Shown piece after piece: positions 39,084 to 48,236 of a stretch of DNA of 64,000 nucleotides (position 1 is its first letter; each line of letters starts with the position of its first letter). Both the position numbers and the translations under genes were made by a program. Below the pieces are notes generated by a model, which worked only from the letters and a program-made list of their open reading frames with translations, ran no database searches and was not told the DNA's origin. The DNA is from Sphingomonas sp. SRS2 (GTDB lineage Bacteria; Pseudomonadota; Alphaproteobacteria; Sphingomonadales; Sphingomonadaceae), in assembly GCF_000971055.1 (NCBI RefSeq), contig NZ_LARW01000097.1, forward strand, positions 45,110-109,109, written 5' to 3'.

Positions 39084-40484
39084 ATGCAATATGTCAGCAC
39101 CAGGGGCGATGCCCCCCGCCTCGGATTCGAAGATGTAACGCTCGCGGGCCTCGCCGCCGACGGCGGGCTTTACGTGCCGGAAAACTTCCCCCGCTTCAGC
39201 ACGGCCGACATCGCCGCGCTGCGTGGGCTTTCCTATGCCGATACCGCCGTCGCGGTGATGCGCCCGTTCGTGGCCGGCGCGCTTGACGACGCCGCGCTCA
39301 AGAGCCTGTGCGAGGCCGCCTATGGCCGCTTCGCGCATGCCGCGGTGGTGCCGATCAAGCAGCTCGACCAGCGCCAATGGCTGATGGAGCTGTTCCACGG
39401 CCCCACCCTCGCCTTCAAGGATGTCGCGCTCCAGCTTCTCGGCCTGCTGTTCGAACGCTTCCTGGCGAATCGCGACACCCACCTGACAGTGATCGGCGCG
39501 ACCAGCGGCGACACCGGCTCGGCGGCGATCGATGCCCTGGCTGGCCGCGCGAAGGTCGACATCTTCATGTTGCACCCCAAGGGCCGCGTGTCCGAGGTGC
39601 AGCGCCGGCAGATGACGACGGTCCTCGCGCCCAACGTCCACAATATCGCTATCGAGGGCAGCTTCGACGATGCCCAGGCGCTGGTGAAGGCGATGTTCGC
39701 CGACGCCCCCTTCGCCAGCCGCTTCAACCTGTCCGCGGTCAATTCGATCAACTGGGCGCGGCTGATGGCGCAGGTCGTCTATTATTTCTACGCCGCCGTC
39801 CGGCTGGGCGCGCCCGACCGCCCGGTCGCCTTCTCAGTGCCGACCGGCAATTTCGGCGATGTCTTCGCGGGCTATGTCGCGGCGAAGATGGGCCTGCCCA
39901 TCGCCAGACTGATCGTCGCGACCAACGTCAACGACATCCTCCACCGCGCGCTCTCTGCCGGCGACTATTCGGTCGGATCGGTGACGCCGACCGCCGCCCC
40001 CTCGATGGACATCCAGGTCAGTTCGAACTTCGAACGCCTGCTGTTCGATCTGCACGGCCGCAATGGCGCGGCGCTTGCCGCATCGATGAAGGGCTTCGAG
40101 GCGAACAAGCGTTTCAGCTTGTCTGACGCGATGCGCGACGAGGCGGCTTCGCTGTTCACCAGCGCCCGGATCGATTCCGACCGGATGCAACTCGCGATGC
40201 GCTGGGCGCACGACCGCGCGGGCGAGACCATCGATCCGCACAGCGCGATCGGCCTCGCCGCCGCGCAGGATGTCGCGCTCGACCGCGACATCCCTGTGGT
40301 AACGCTGGCGACCGCCCACCCGGCCAAGTTCGGTGATGCCGTCGAACGCGCGACCGGGATCCGCCCCGCGCTTCCCGCGCGGATCGGTGAATTGTTCGAG
40401 CGGCAGGAACGCTACACTGTCCTTCCAGCCGAAATCGGCGCCATCGAGGGCTTCGTCGCCGATCAAGCTGTGGCGGCAGCTTGA
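39084..40484 (+). CDS. thrC: Threonine synthase
   Basis: PLP enzyme converting O-phosphohomoserine to threonine. The product has 466 residues, the long fungal/proteobacterial type. It starts MQYVSTRGDAPRLGFEDVTL. The PLP Lys lies in HGPTLAFKDVALQLLG, the phosphate loop is GATSGDTGSAAIDAL, and SVPTGNFGDVFAGY is also conserved. The stop is 4 bp before the M16 peptidase, so they probably form one operon with the methyltransferase. Confidence 0.97.
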   Translation: MQYVSTRGDAPRLGFEDVTLAGLAADGGLYVPENFPRFSTADIAALRGLSYADTAVAVMRPFVAGALDDAALKSLCEAAYGRFAHAAVVPIKQLDQRQWLMELFHGPTLAFKDVALQLLGLLFERFLANRDTHLTVIGATSGDTGSAAIDALAGRAKVDIFMLHPKGRVSEVQRRQMTTVLAPNVHNIAIEGSFDDAQALVKAMFADAPFASRFNLSAVNSINWARLMAQVVYYFYAAVRLGAPDRPVAFSVPTGNFGDVFAGYVAAKMGLPIARLIVATNVNDILHRALSAGDYSVGSVTPTAAPSMDIQVSSNFERLLFDLHGRNGAALAASMKGFEANKRFSLSDAMRDEAASLFTSARIDSDRMQLAMRWAHDRAGETIDPHSAIGLAAAQDVALDRDIPVVTLATAHPAKFGDAVERATGIRPALPARIGELFERQERYTVLPAEIGAIEGFVADQAVAAA

Positions 40485-40488
40485 ACCG

Positions 40489-41715
40489 ATGACCGGCCCG
40501 CATCTCCATCGGCTGGCCAACGGCTTCACCATCGCCGCCGAGCCGATGGCCGGAGTCGAGACGATCGCTGTCGGACTGCATGTCGATTGCGGCGCGCGGC
40601 ATGAGGAAGCGCGGACCAACGGCCTCGCCCATCTTTTCGAGCATATGGTGTTCAAGGGCGCGGGCGGGCGCAGCGCGCGGGAGATTTCGGAAGCGGTCGA
40701 GAATGTCGGCGGCTATCTCAACGCCTTCACGTCGCGCGACCAGACCGCCTTTCAGGCGCGGCTGCTCGCCGAAAATCTCGATCTCGGCGTCGAGCTGATC
40801 GCGGACCTCGTCCGCAAGCCACATTTCGACGAGGGCGACCTCACCCGCGAAAAGGATGTCGTCCTGCAGGAGTTGGGCGAGGCGCGCGACCTCCCCGACG
40901 ACATCATCAACGATCATTTCCATTCGACCGCCTGGCCCGGCCAGGCCTTCGGCCGCCCCGTGCTGGGCGAGGAAGCCAGCATCGCGGAGATCTCGGTCGG
41001 CGATCTCCACAGCTGGACGCGCAAGCACTACCGGCCGCAGGGCATGGTGCTGGCGGCGGCCGGCAAGATCGACGTCGACCAGCTCATCGCGCTGGCCGAG
41101 GCACGCTTCGGCGACATGGAACCTGCCCCGCGCCCTGACGCCGAAAACGCGGTTTATGCGGGCGGCCACTTCGTCGAGCGGCGCACGCTCGAATCCGCAC
41201 ATATATTGTTCGGTTATGAAGGTGTCGGTTATTTCGACGCTGAGTATTATCCGCTGATGCTGTTCAGCCAGGCAGCGGGCGAAGGCAGTTCCTCACGGCT
41301 GTTCCAGGCGGTGCGAGAGGATCGCGGCCTCGCTTATTCGATCGGCAGCTCGGTCGCCGCCTGGCGCGATACCGGCATGCTCACCGTCTATCTGGCCACC
41401 GCGCGGCGCGAGGCGCAGCACGCCGCCGATCTGTCGCGCTCGATATTGCGCGAAGCCGCGATCGATCTGACGCCCACCGAACTGGCCCGCGCCAAGGCGC
41501 AGATCCGATCGACGATCTTGATGACGCTCGAATCGGTCCAGGGCCGCGCCGACCGGCTCGGCTTCCAGACGCTCGTCCATGGCCAGCCGCTCGATCCCGC
41601 CGCGATCGTCGCGAAGATCGACGCCTGCACCCTCGATCAGGTTCGCGCGGTCGGCGCCCGCCTCCTCGAGGGCCGCGAGACGCTGGCGACGGGAATGGTG
41701 GCGACAGCCGCATGA
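40489..41715 (+). CDS. M16-family zinc peptidase
   Basis: Processing-peptidase-like protein of 408 residues, starting MTGPHLHRLANGFTIAAEPM. The inverted zinc motif HLFEH (HXXEH) lies in GLAHLFEHMVFKGAGGRSA near residue 50; the downstream Glu is in the EAVENVGGYLNAFTSRDQT helix region. The second half is the inactive partner-like domain. Predicted soluble, no signal peptide. In alphaproteobacteria it commonly follows thrC. Substrate unknown. A 4-bp overlap links it to the next gene. Confidence 0.92.
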   Translation: MTGPHLHRLANGFTIAAEPMAGVETIAVGLHVDCGARHEEARTNGLAHLFEHMVFKGAGGRSAREISEAVENVGGYLNAFTSRDQTAFQARLLAENLDLGVELIADLVRKPHFDEGDLTREKDVVLQELGEARDLPDDIINDHFHSTAWPGQAFGRPVLGEEASIAEISVGDLHSWTRKHYRPQGMVLAAAGKIDVDQLIALAEARFGDMEPAPRPDAENAVYAGGHFVERRTLESAHILFGYEGVGYFDAEYYPLMLFSQAAGEGSSSRLFQAVREDRGLAYSIGSSVAAWRDTGMLTVYLATARREAQHAADLSRSILREAAIDLTPTELARAKAQIRSTILMTLESVQGRADRLGFQTLVHGQPLDPAAIVAKIDACTLDQVRAVGARLLEGRETLATGMVATAA

Positions 41716-42578
41716 CCCTCACTACCCTCATCACCGAACCTTGGGACGATTACGGCCTCGTCGACTCCGGCCATGGCCGAAAGCTCGAACGCTATGGCCG
41801 CTTCAGCTTCATCCGTCCCGAACCACAGGCGATGTGGGCCCCCGCGTCCGCCAACTGGCAAGCCGATGGCGACTTCATCGGCGCGTCGGACGAGGATGGC
41901 GGCGGCAAATGGCATCTATCACGCGATGTGCCGCGCGGCGGCTGGCACATGCGCTGGGAAGAAGTGCGCTTCACCGCACAGAACACCCCCTTCCGCCACC
42001 TCGCCTTCTTCCCCGACATGGCCCCGCAATGGAGCTGGATGCGCGACCGCACCGGCGAGGGCGATGAAGTGATGAACCTGTTCGGCTATACCGGCGTCGG
42101 CACGCTGGCCCTCGCCGCCAAGGGTGCGAAGCTCACGCATGTCGATGCGTCGAAGAAGTCGGTCGACGCCGCCAAGGCCAATGCATTTCTCAGCGACATG
42201 GCCGACCGCCCGATCCGCTGGATGGTCGACGACGCCGCCAAGTTCACCGCGCGAGAAGTGCGGCGCGGCCGCCGCTATGACGGCATCTTCCTCGATCCCC
42301 CCAAGTTCGGCCGTGGCCCCGATGGCGAGGTCTGGCGGCTGGAGGAACACCTGCCGGGACTGATCGCCGACTGCCGCGCGCTGCTCGACGAGAACTCGAA
42401 ATTCCTCGTCCTCACCGTCTACGCGATCCGCATGTCGGCGCTGGCGATCGGCGAACTGCTGTCGCAGGCGATGGCCGATCTCGGCGGTACGGTCGAGGTA
42501 GGTGAGATGGCGGTACGGGAGGAAGCGCGCGGGCTACTGCTGCCGACAGCTATTTTCGCGCGGTGGTCGCTGGCCTGA
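41712..42578 (+). CDS. Class I SAM-dependent methyltransferase (RlmI-like)
   Basis: Likely rRNA m5C-type or related methyltransferase of 288 residues, ATGA-coupled to the M16 gene. SAM motif I is VMNLFGYTGVGTLALAAKGAKLTHVD, and motif IV is IFLDPPKFGRG (DPPK/F type of RlmI/RlmKL). No PUA domain is visible, unlike E. coli RlmI. Target nucleotide unknown. Confidence 0.87.
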   Translation: MTLTTLITEPWDDYGLVDSGHGRKLERYGRFSFIRPEPQAMWAPASANWQADGDFIGASDEDGGGKWHLSRDVPRGGWHMRWEEVRFTAQNTPFRHLAFFPDMAPQWSWMRDRTGEGDEVMNLFGYTGVGTLALAAKGAKLTHVDASKKSVDAAKANAFLSDMADRPIRWMVDDAAKFTAREVRRGRRYDGIFLDPPKFGRGPDGEVWRLEEHLPGLIADCRALLDENSKFLVLTVYAIRMSALAIGELLSQAMADLGGTVEVGEMAVREEARGLLLPTAIFARWSLA

Positions 42579-42627
42579 GCACTAACGGCGCTATCGACAA
42601 AGGCCCGGACGCGCAAGCTGATGCACC

Positions 42628-43470
42628 ATGCGATTGACGCTGACGATCATAGCGGGCGGATGGCTTCTGCTCATATATATGCTGCTTCTAGCGGGCAGCG
42701 AACCCGTCGTTCGCCATTTCCAATATTCGCCTGGGCCTGAATCTAAAATCGCGCGGAAACAGCGCATAATCCTGCTGACCGACATTCACGTTGCGGGGCC
42801 TGATATGCCGCCAGAACGGCTGGCGCAGATCGTGGAGACGATCAACAAGCTTCGGCCCGACATCATACTGCTCGGCGGAGATTTCGTCAGCGCAAGCAAG
42901 CTGATAACTCGACGCTATGATATCGTGACAGCCTTGCGCCCAATCGGTTCGCTTCGAGCTTCGTTGGGCATTATCGCCGTGTTGGGCAATCACGATCACT
43001 GGTTGAACGCGGTTGCGGTCCAGAACGAACTTTCTCGTTTGGGGATTACAACCCTTGATAATCATGCGGTCCGGCGCGGCGATATTTCAATCGGTGGCGT
43101 GGATGACGACTTCACCGCCCAAGCAGACATCCACGCCGTAGCCAGAGAACTAAAAAGCCTTGGAGGCGTCCCCATCTTGCTGAGCCATAGCCCCGACATA
43201 TTTCCTGCCACGCCAACCTTTATTGGGTTGGTGTTAGCGGGCCATACGCATTGCGGCCAGATCAGTCTTCCCATCATCGGCCCGATTTTCACAGCATCTC
43301 ACCATGGGCGGCGGTTCACTTGCGGCCTCATCAAAAACGGAGATCAACAAATGATAGTCAGCGCCGGTGTTGGAACCAGCATCTTGCCGCTTCGCTTAGG
43401 CGCAGCTCCAGACCTATGGGTAATCGATATATTGCCTCATGCGAACGCTCCTGAAAGGAATCATCAGTAA
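42628..43470 (+). CDS. Membrane-anchored metallophosphoesterase (YkuE-like)
   Basis: Calcineurin-like phosphoesterase of 280 residues. One N-terminal helix (LTLTIIAGGWLLLIYMLLLAG) anchors it with the enzyme likely on the periplasmic side. Metal motifs are complete: LLTDIHVAGPD, LLGGDFVSA, VLGNHDHWLN, ILLSHSPDIF and LAGHTHCGQI. The DNA is visibly less GC-rich than its neighbours, and the next gene is too, suggesting acquisition together. Substrate unknown (lipid A, UDP-diacylglucosamine or nucleotide relatives exist). Confidence 0.88.
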   Translation: MRLTLTIIAGGWLLLIYMLLLAGSEPVVRHFQYSPGPESKIARKQRIILLTDIHVAGPDMPPERLAQIVETINKLRPDIILLGGDFVSASKLITRRYDIVTALRPIGSLRASLGIIAVLGNHDHWLNAVAVQNELSRLGITTLDNHAVRRGDISIGGVDDDFTAQADIHAVARELKSLGGVPILLSHSPDIFPATPTFIGLVLAGHTHCGQISLPIIGPIFTASHHGRRFTCGLIKNGDQQMIVSAGVGTSILPLRLGAAPDLWVIDILPHANAPERNHQ

Positions 43471-43497
43471 GATTCTTTACGAATGGGACCTTTGCAT

Positions 43498-43950
43498 TCA
43501 CTTAGATCTTACCTGAAAACAATTATTTCGGTACGCCAAATACGCTAGTTCCTGAGCAGACATCTTTGAAAAACGCGGATCAGTTGCCATAGCTCTTCCT
43601 ACCGCATTGTTATATAGGTCCATCCGATGTTCTGCTGGCGGATCTTGTCCGCTGACCTCGTAACTGTTGGCAAAATCAGCCGCAGACTGTGGACTCATAG
43701 CTCGGGTCATTTTTATGTTCCAAAGAGCATGCCGATAGGCATCCGCCTCATCGTTATGTTGTTTGGAATCGGGAAAGCGCTGCGCCGCCGCATGCTGGGC
43801 AGCAAGCCCCGAACCGACAGCCGAAAGAACTTGCCAGCCGGGTCGTCCAGCTAAATTTTCTCCCCAAGTCTTGGACCCCATATCTTGCTGGCCAACGGGA
43901 GGGCATATTGACGAAGCTTCGGCTTTCTTGCGCGCCTCTTCCTCCATCAT
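43498..43950 (-). CDS. DUF6973-like protein, probable frameshifted 5' end
   Basis: A 150-residue product with the core NDEADAYRHALWNIKMTRAM followed by FANSYEVSGQDPPAEHRMDLYNNAVGRAM. This resembles the DUF6973 domain seen at the C-terminus of toxin-like or phage-borne proteins. It has no signal peptide. The reading frame is open upstream of the ATG without a start. A GTG at 44023 with CAGGAGA would give MTKF, and removing one T from TTTT at 44011-44014 joins it to LIYHWRDSTPDNPRSYWDRL. So it is a disrupted or misread gene in the low-GC patch. Function unknown. Confidence 0.55.
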   Translation of the reverse strand: MMEEEARKKAEASSICPPVGQQDMGSKTWGENLAGRPGWQVLSAVGSGLAAQHAAAQRFPDSKQHNDEADAYRHALWNIKMTRAMSPQSAADFANSYEVSGQDPPAEHRMDLYNNAVGRAMATDPRFSKMSAQELAYLAYRNNCFQVRSK

Positions 43951-44121
43951 AAGTCGATCCCAATAGGATCGCGGATTATCCGGGGTGCTGTCACGCCAGT
44001 GGTATATGAGAAAATTTGGTCACGGCGTTCTCCTGTTGCCGCAGCCTTATCGCTGCCTATCGCTCATAACGAGTCCGGCGCGAATGTAAAGAACAAAAGA
44101 AGAACATTAGGAGTTTTGTCG

Positions 44122-44415
44122 CTACTCCGCAAGCCCCTCGATCGCCTCTGCCATCGCCACGTCGCGCACCGACAGCCCGCCCGCATCGTGCGTCGTCAGC
44201 AGGATATCGACCCGATTCCACACGTTCGACCATTCGGGGTGGTGGTCGTGCTTCTCGGCATAAAGAGCGACGCGCGTCATGAAGGCGAAGGCTTCCGAAA
44301 AATCCTTGAAGGTGAAGCTGCGGCTGATCGCGTCGCGGGCCTCGTCATGATCCCAATCGGGCAAGGCATCGAGCGCGTCGGCGCGTTCTTCGTCGCTCAG
44401 GGGTTCTATGGCCAT
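44122..44415 (-). CDS. phhB: 4a-hydroxytetrahydrobiopterin dehydratase (PCD/DCoH)
   Basis: Recycles pterin cofactor after aromatic hydroxylation. The start [15 protein letters not shown] is preferred over an ATG 13 codons upstream. The product has 97 residues. The active-site triad is in [18 protein letters not shown] (HHPEW) with [20 protein letters not shown] ahead. No phenylalanine hydroxylase is in the window. Divergent from the zincin gene. Confidence 0.93.
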   Translation of the reverse strand: MAIEPLSDEERADALDALPDWDHDEARDAISRSFTFKDFSEAFAFMTRVALYAEKHDHHPEWSNVWNRVDILLTTHDAGGLSVRDVAMAEAIEGLAE

Positions 44416-44469
44416 GAATGCGTCCTCGTTACTGGCATGATGCGAATATGCCATCTATGTCGCGGGTAG

Positions 44470-44871
44470 ATGAGCGAAGGTCAAACCATAGCGCCCAGCG
44501 CGGAGCGGATCGAGGCGATTGCGCGCGCGGCGATCGCCAAACTTCCCGCTGATTTCATCGCGCATCTCGGCAATGTCGTGCTGCACATCGAGGATTTCGC
44601 CGACGACGCCACGCTCGCCGAAATGGGGATCGAGAATCCGTTCGAGTTGACCGGGCTCTATAGCGGGCTGCCGGTCGGATCGAAGTCGGTCGACCATAGC
44701 GGGACGATGCCCGACATGATCCACCTGTACCGCCGCGCGATCCTCGATGAGTGGGTCGAGACCGGGGTGACGCTGGAGGCGCTGGTTGCCCATGTCGTGA
44801 TCCACGAGATCGGGCATCATTTCGGCCTGTCCGACGATGATATGCACCGGCTCGAGGAACTGGCGGGCTGA
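44470..44871 (+). CDS. Metallopeptidase-family (zincin-like) protein
   Basis: A 133-residue zincin-like protein; HEIGHHFGLSDDDMHRLEEL near the C-terminus is the extended HExxHxxGxxD zinc motif. It is typical of the PF06262-type minimal zincins, whose peptidase activity is usually unproven. It precedes ccmA with TGATG overlap, so it is translated with the cytochrome c maturation genes. Confidence 0.87.
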   Translation: MSEGQTIAPSAERIEAIARAAIAKLPADFIAHLGNVVLHIEDFADDATLAEMGIENPFELTGLYSGLPVGSKSVDHSGTMPDMIHLYRRAILDEWVETGVTLEALVAHVVIHEIGHHFGLSDDDMHRLEELAG

Positions 44872-45470
44872 TGGCCGCGCGGCTCGCCTTCGACGCGGTC
44901 GCCTGCCTGCGCGGCGAGCGGCTGCTGTTCGAGGATATGCGCTTCGCGCTCGGCGCGGGCGAAGCGGCGCTGCTCACCGGCCCCAATGGCGCGGGCAAAT
45001 CGAGCCTGATGCGGATCGCCGCCGGACTGCTGCGCCCCTCGGCGGGCGCGGTCGAGCGCGAGGGCGGGGTCGCTTTCACCGGCGAGGCGGCGGCGCTCGA
45101 CGGGCGGCTTCCGCTCAAACAGGCGCTGCTCTATTGGGCGCGGCTCGACGGGGTCGGCATGCGCGAGGTCGAGGGTGCGCTCGACATGATGGGGATCGCC
45201 AATCTCGCGCAGGTGCCCGCGCAGATGCTCTCGACCGGCCAGCGCAAGCGCGCGGCGCTCGCCCGGGTGATCGCCGGGCGCGCGGCGCTGTGGCTGCTCG
45301 ACGAACCCGGCAACGGCCTTGACGCCGCGTCACTCGACCGGCTGGCGGCAGCGATGGCGATCCATCGCGGGCGCGGCGGCATCGTGATGGTCGCGACGCA
45401 CCAGCCGCTTGCCCTGCCCGATGCCATGACCATCGCGCTCGGTCAGCCAGGTGGGGGGGCACGGCCATGA
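44871..45470 (+). CDS. ccmA: Heme exporter ATP-binding protein CcmA
   Basis: ABC ATPase powering release of holo-CcmE during cytochrome c maturation. The product has 199 residues. Walker A is LLTGPNGAGKSSLMRIAAGL, the signature LSTGQRKRAALARV, and Walker B LWLLDEPGNGLD with the switch His in VATHQPL. It overlaps ccmB by 4 bp. It serves c-type cytochromes such as PetC of this window. Confidence 0.94.
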   Translation: MAARLAFDAVACLRGERLLFEDMRFALGAGEAALLTGPNGAGKSSLMRIAAGLLRPSAGAVEREGGVAFTGEAAALDGRLPLKQALLYWARLDGVGMREVEGALDMMGIANLAQVPAQMLSTGQRKRAALARVIAGRAALWLLDEPGNGLDAASLDRLAAAMAIHRGRGGIVMVATHQPLALPDAMTIALGQPGGGARP

Positions 45471-46114
45471 ACCCCTGGGGCGCGATCATCCTGCGCGACG
45501 TGCGGATCGCCTATCAGGGCGGCGGCGCGATGCTGCCGCTGATCTTCTTCCTGCTCGTCGCCACGCTCTTCCCTTTCGCGGTCGGGCCTGACGGTCCACT
45601 GCTCGGCCGCGTCGGGGGCGGTGCATTGTGGATGGCCGCCCTGCTCGCCGCGCTGCTGCCGGTCGACCGGCTGATCGCCCCCGACTCCGACAATGGCGTG
45701 CTCGATCAATATGCGGTGCGCGGCCTGTCCGACGAGGGGATCGCCGCCGCCAAGATCGTGGCGCACTGGCTGGGCTTCGGCCCGCCGCTGATGATCGCCG
45801 CGATCCCTGCCGCCGCGCTGCTCAAGCTCGATGGCGATACCCTGCTCCGGCTCGAACTCGGCCTTGCGATCGGCACCCCGGCGCTCGCCGCGCTCGGCGT
45901 GATGACGAGCGCGCTGACGCTGGGCCTGCGCGGCGCGGGCGCGCTCGCGGGTCTCGTGATGCTGCCGCTCGCCGTGCCGCTGCTGATCTTCGGCGCGGGC
46001 GCGCTCAACGACAACGGCATGGGCGCGATCAAACTGCTCGCCGCGACCGCGCTGCTGCTGACCGCACTCGCCCCCTTTGCGGCGGGCGCGGCGCTACGGG
46101 CCGGGCGGGACTAA
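45467..46114 (+). CDS. ccmB: Heme exporter membrane protein CcmB
   Basis: Membrane partner of CcmA, 215 residues, about six helices. It starts MNPWGAIILRDVRIAYQGGG, the family N-terminus, with the next helix MLPLIFFLLVATLFPFAVGP. The loop LDQYAVRGLSDEGIAAAKIVAHW is characteristic. ccmC and ccmD do not follow; instead a convergent oligopeptidase gene ends the cluster, so the rest of the system must be elsewhere. Confidence 0.93.
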   Translation: MNPWGAIILRDVRIAYQGGGAMLPLIFFLLVATLFPFAVGPDGPLLGRVGGGALWMAALLAALLPVDRLIAPDSDNGVLDQYAVRGLSDEGIAAAKIVAHWLGFGPPLMIAAIPAAALLKLDGDTLLRLELGLAIGTPALAALGVMTSALTLGLRGAGALAGLVMLPLAVPLLIFGAGALNDNGMGAIKLLAATALLLTALAPFAAGAALRAGRD

Positions 46115-46176
46115 AGTTTGTTTCAGCGAAGCTGAAACGGCGGTACCGGCCCGCTTCCACGTAAGTGAAACAAACT
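46115..46176. repeat. Nested inverted repeat between ccmB and ptrB
   Basis: Outer 11-bp perfect repeat AGTTTGTTTCA (46115-46125) / TGAAACAAACT (46166-46176), and an overlapping 8-bp hairpin GTTTCAGC-GAA-GCTGAAAC (46120-46138). The segment GTTTCA can pair with either partner but not both. It fills the whole gap between the two convergent genes; probably a bidirectional end signal or a REP-like element. Confidence 0.7.
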
Positions 46177-48234
46177 CTAGCCCGCGCCCATCTGCGTCAG
46201 CACGAAGGCATAGGCTTCGGCGTCCTCGCGCAAGGAATCATAGCGGCCCGATTTGCCGCCATGCCCCGCACCCATGTTGATCTTGAGCAACAGCAGCTCG
46301 TTGTCGGTCTTGGTCGCGCGCAGCCGCGCCGCCCACTTCGCCGGCTCCCAATAGGTGACGCGCGGATCGTTGAGGCCGCCGGTGATCAGCATCGGCGGAT
46401 AGGCTTTCGCCGCGACATTGTCATAGGGGCTGTAGCTGCGGATCAGCTCGAACGCAGCCTTGTCGGTGATCGGATTGCCCCATTCGGGCCATTCGCCCGG
46501 GGTCAGCGGCAGATCAGCGTCGAGCATCGTGTTGAGCACGTCGACGAAGGGCACATCGGCGACCACAGCGCCCCACAGATCGGAATCGGTGTTGGCGACG
46601 ACCCCCATCAGTTCGCCCCCCGCCGATCCGCCGTTGATCGCGATATTGCCGGCGCTGGTCAGCCCCGCCGCGATCAGGCCCTTCGCCGCATCGGAGAAGT
46701 CGTGGAAGGTGTTCCAGCGCGCCTCGGCCTTGCCCTGAAGATACCAGTCATAGCCAAGATCATCCCCGCCCCGGATATGCGCAATCGCATAGGCCCAGCC
46801 GCGATCGACCATCGACAGACGCACGGTTGAGAAGCCCGGCGGGATCGCATGGCCATAAGCGCCATAGGCATAGAGGAAGAGCTTGCCCGATCCGTCGCGC
46901 GAGAATCCCTTGCGATAGAGCACCGACACCGGAATCGTCTTGCCGTCACGCGCCGGCACCATCAGCCGCTCGGTCGCATACAGCGAGGGATCGAAGCCCG
47001 AAGGTATCTCCTGCACCTTCCGCGTGGTCAGCGTCCGGGCGACCGGATCATAGTCGAACACCGTCTGCGGCGTGACCATCGACGCATAGTGCAGCCGGTA
47101 GGCGGGCGGATCATATTCGGGATTGCCGCCCAGCCCGGCGGTGTAGCTCGCCTCCGGAAAGGCGACGCGATGTTCCTGCCCGTCATAAGCGCGCAGCCGC
47201 ACCTGATCGAGACCGTCAACCCGCTCGGTCAGCGCCAGATGCCCGGCAAAGCTGGTCAGCCCGCGAATATAGACGCTTTCCGATCCCGCGATCACCGTCT
47301 CCCAATTGCCGGGATCGGCCGGGTCGGCGCGCGCGACACGAAAATTGACATGATCGTCGTTGGTCAGGATCCACAATGAGCCATGCGCGCTGTCGACCGA
47401 ATATTCGCGCTTCGTCTGGCGCGGGCTGACCATGACCGGCGCCGCGCCCGGATCGGCGGCGGGGACGATGCGGACCTCGCTGGTCTGATTGTCGCCGGTG
47501 GCGATGATGATCCACTGCCCGTCCTGGGTCTTGCCGACCCCGACGTTGAAGCCCAGTTCCTCGGTTTCCTCATAGAGCGTGGGATCGCCCGCCGCATCGC
47601 TGCCGAGGATATGGAGCCGGGCGCGGTAGGTCCGCCAATTGTCGTTGACCTCGGTATAGACGAGGCTCTTCGAATCCGCGCCCCAGGCGACCAGACCGTT
47701 GGTGACGAGGCTGACCGTCTCGATATCCTGCCCGGTCGCCAGGTCGCGGATTTTGAGCACGAACCGCTCCGCGCCGTTGGTATCGGCAGACCAGGCGGCC
47801 AGCTTTCCGTCGGGGCTGATCGCCAGTACCTGCAACCGGAAATATTCGGCATCCGCCGCCTCAGCGGGTTCATCGACGACGATGCTTTCGGCCCCGCCCG
47901 CGACTGGCCGCCGATACCAGATCCGATATTGCCCACCCGGCTTGAACGCCCACCAGTAGAGCCAGTCGCCCTCCTTCTGAGGGACGCTCGCATCATCCTC
48001 CTTGAGGCGGCCTTTCATCTCGGCGAACAGCGTGTCGACCAATGCTGCGTGCGGCGCCATCGCCGCCTCGAAATAGGCATTCTCCTCGCGCAGATAGGCG
48101 AGGACATCCGCATCGTCGATCACCGGATATTTCTGGTCCCTGAGCCAGGAATAGGGATCGTCGATCGAAATGCCGTGATGGCTGTAGCGATGCGGGCGCA
48201 GCGCCGCGACGGGCGGCTTCGACAGGTCTGTCAT
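46177..48234 (-). CDS. ptrB: Oligopeptidase B (prolyl oligopeptidase family, S9A)
   Basis: Serine peptidase cleaving after basic residues in short peptides. The product has 685 residues. An N-terminal beta-propeller (from HHGISIDDPYSWLRD) is followed by an alpha/beta-hydrolase domain with nucleophile GGSAGGELMG, Asp in TGGLNDPRVTYWEPAKW, and His in MGAGHGGKSGRYD. It starts 2 bp after the upstream lipoprotein gene, so they share a transcript. Cytoplasmic by lack of signal peptide. Confidence 0.95.
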   Translation of the reverse strand: MTDLSKPPVAALRPHRYSHHGISIDDPYSWLRDQKYPVIDDADVLAYLREENAYFEAAMAPHAALVDTLFAEMKGRLKEDDASVPQKEGDWLYWWAFKPGGQYRIWYRRPVAGGAESIVVDEPAEAADAEYFRLQVLAISPDGKLAAWSADTNGAERFVLKIRDLATGQDIETVSLVTNGLVAWGADSKSLVYTEVNDNWRTYRARLHILGSDAAGDPTLYEETEELGFNVGVGKTQDGQWIIIATGDNQTSEVRIVPAADPGAAPVMVSPRQTKREYSVDSAHGSLWILTNDDHVNFRVARADPADPGNWETVIAGSESVYIRGLTSFAGHLALTERVDGLDQVRLRAYDGQEHRVAFPEASYTAGLGGNPEYDPPAYRLHYASMVTPQTVFDYDPVARTLTTRKVQEIPSGFDPSLYATERLMVPARDGKTIPVSVLYRKGFSRDGSGKLFLYAYGAYGHAIPPGFSTVRLSMVDRGWAYAIAHIRGGDDLGYDWYLQGKAEARWNTFHDFSDAAKGLIAAGLTSAGNIAINGGSAGGELMGVVANTDSDLWGAVVADVPFVDVLNTMLDADLPLTPGEWPEWGNPITDKAAFELIRSYSPYDNVAAKAYPPMLITGGLNDPRVTYWEPAKWAARLRATKTDNELLLLKINMGAGHGGKSGRYDSLREDAEAYAFVLTQMGAG

Positions 48235-48236
48235 GA

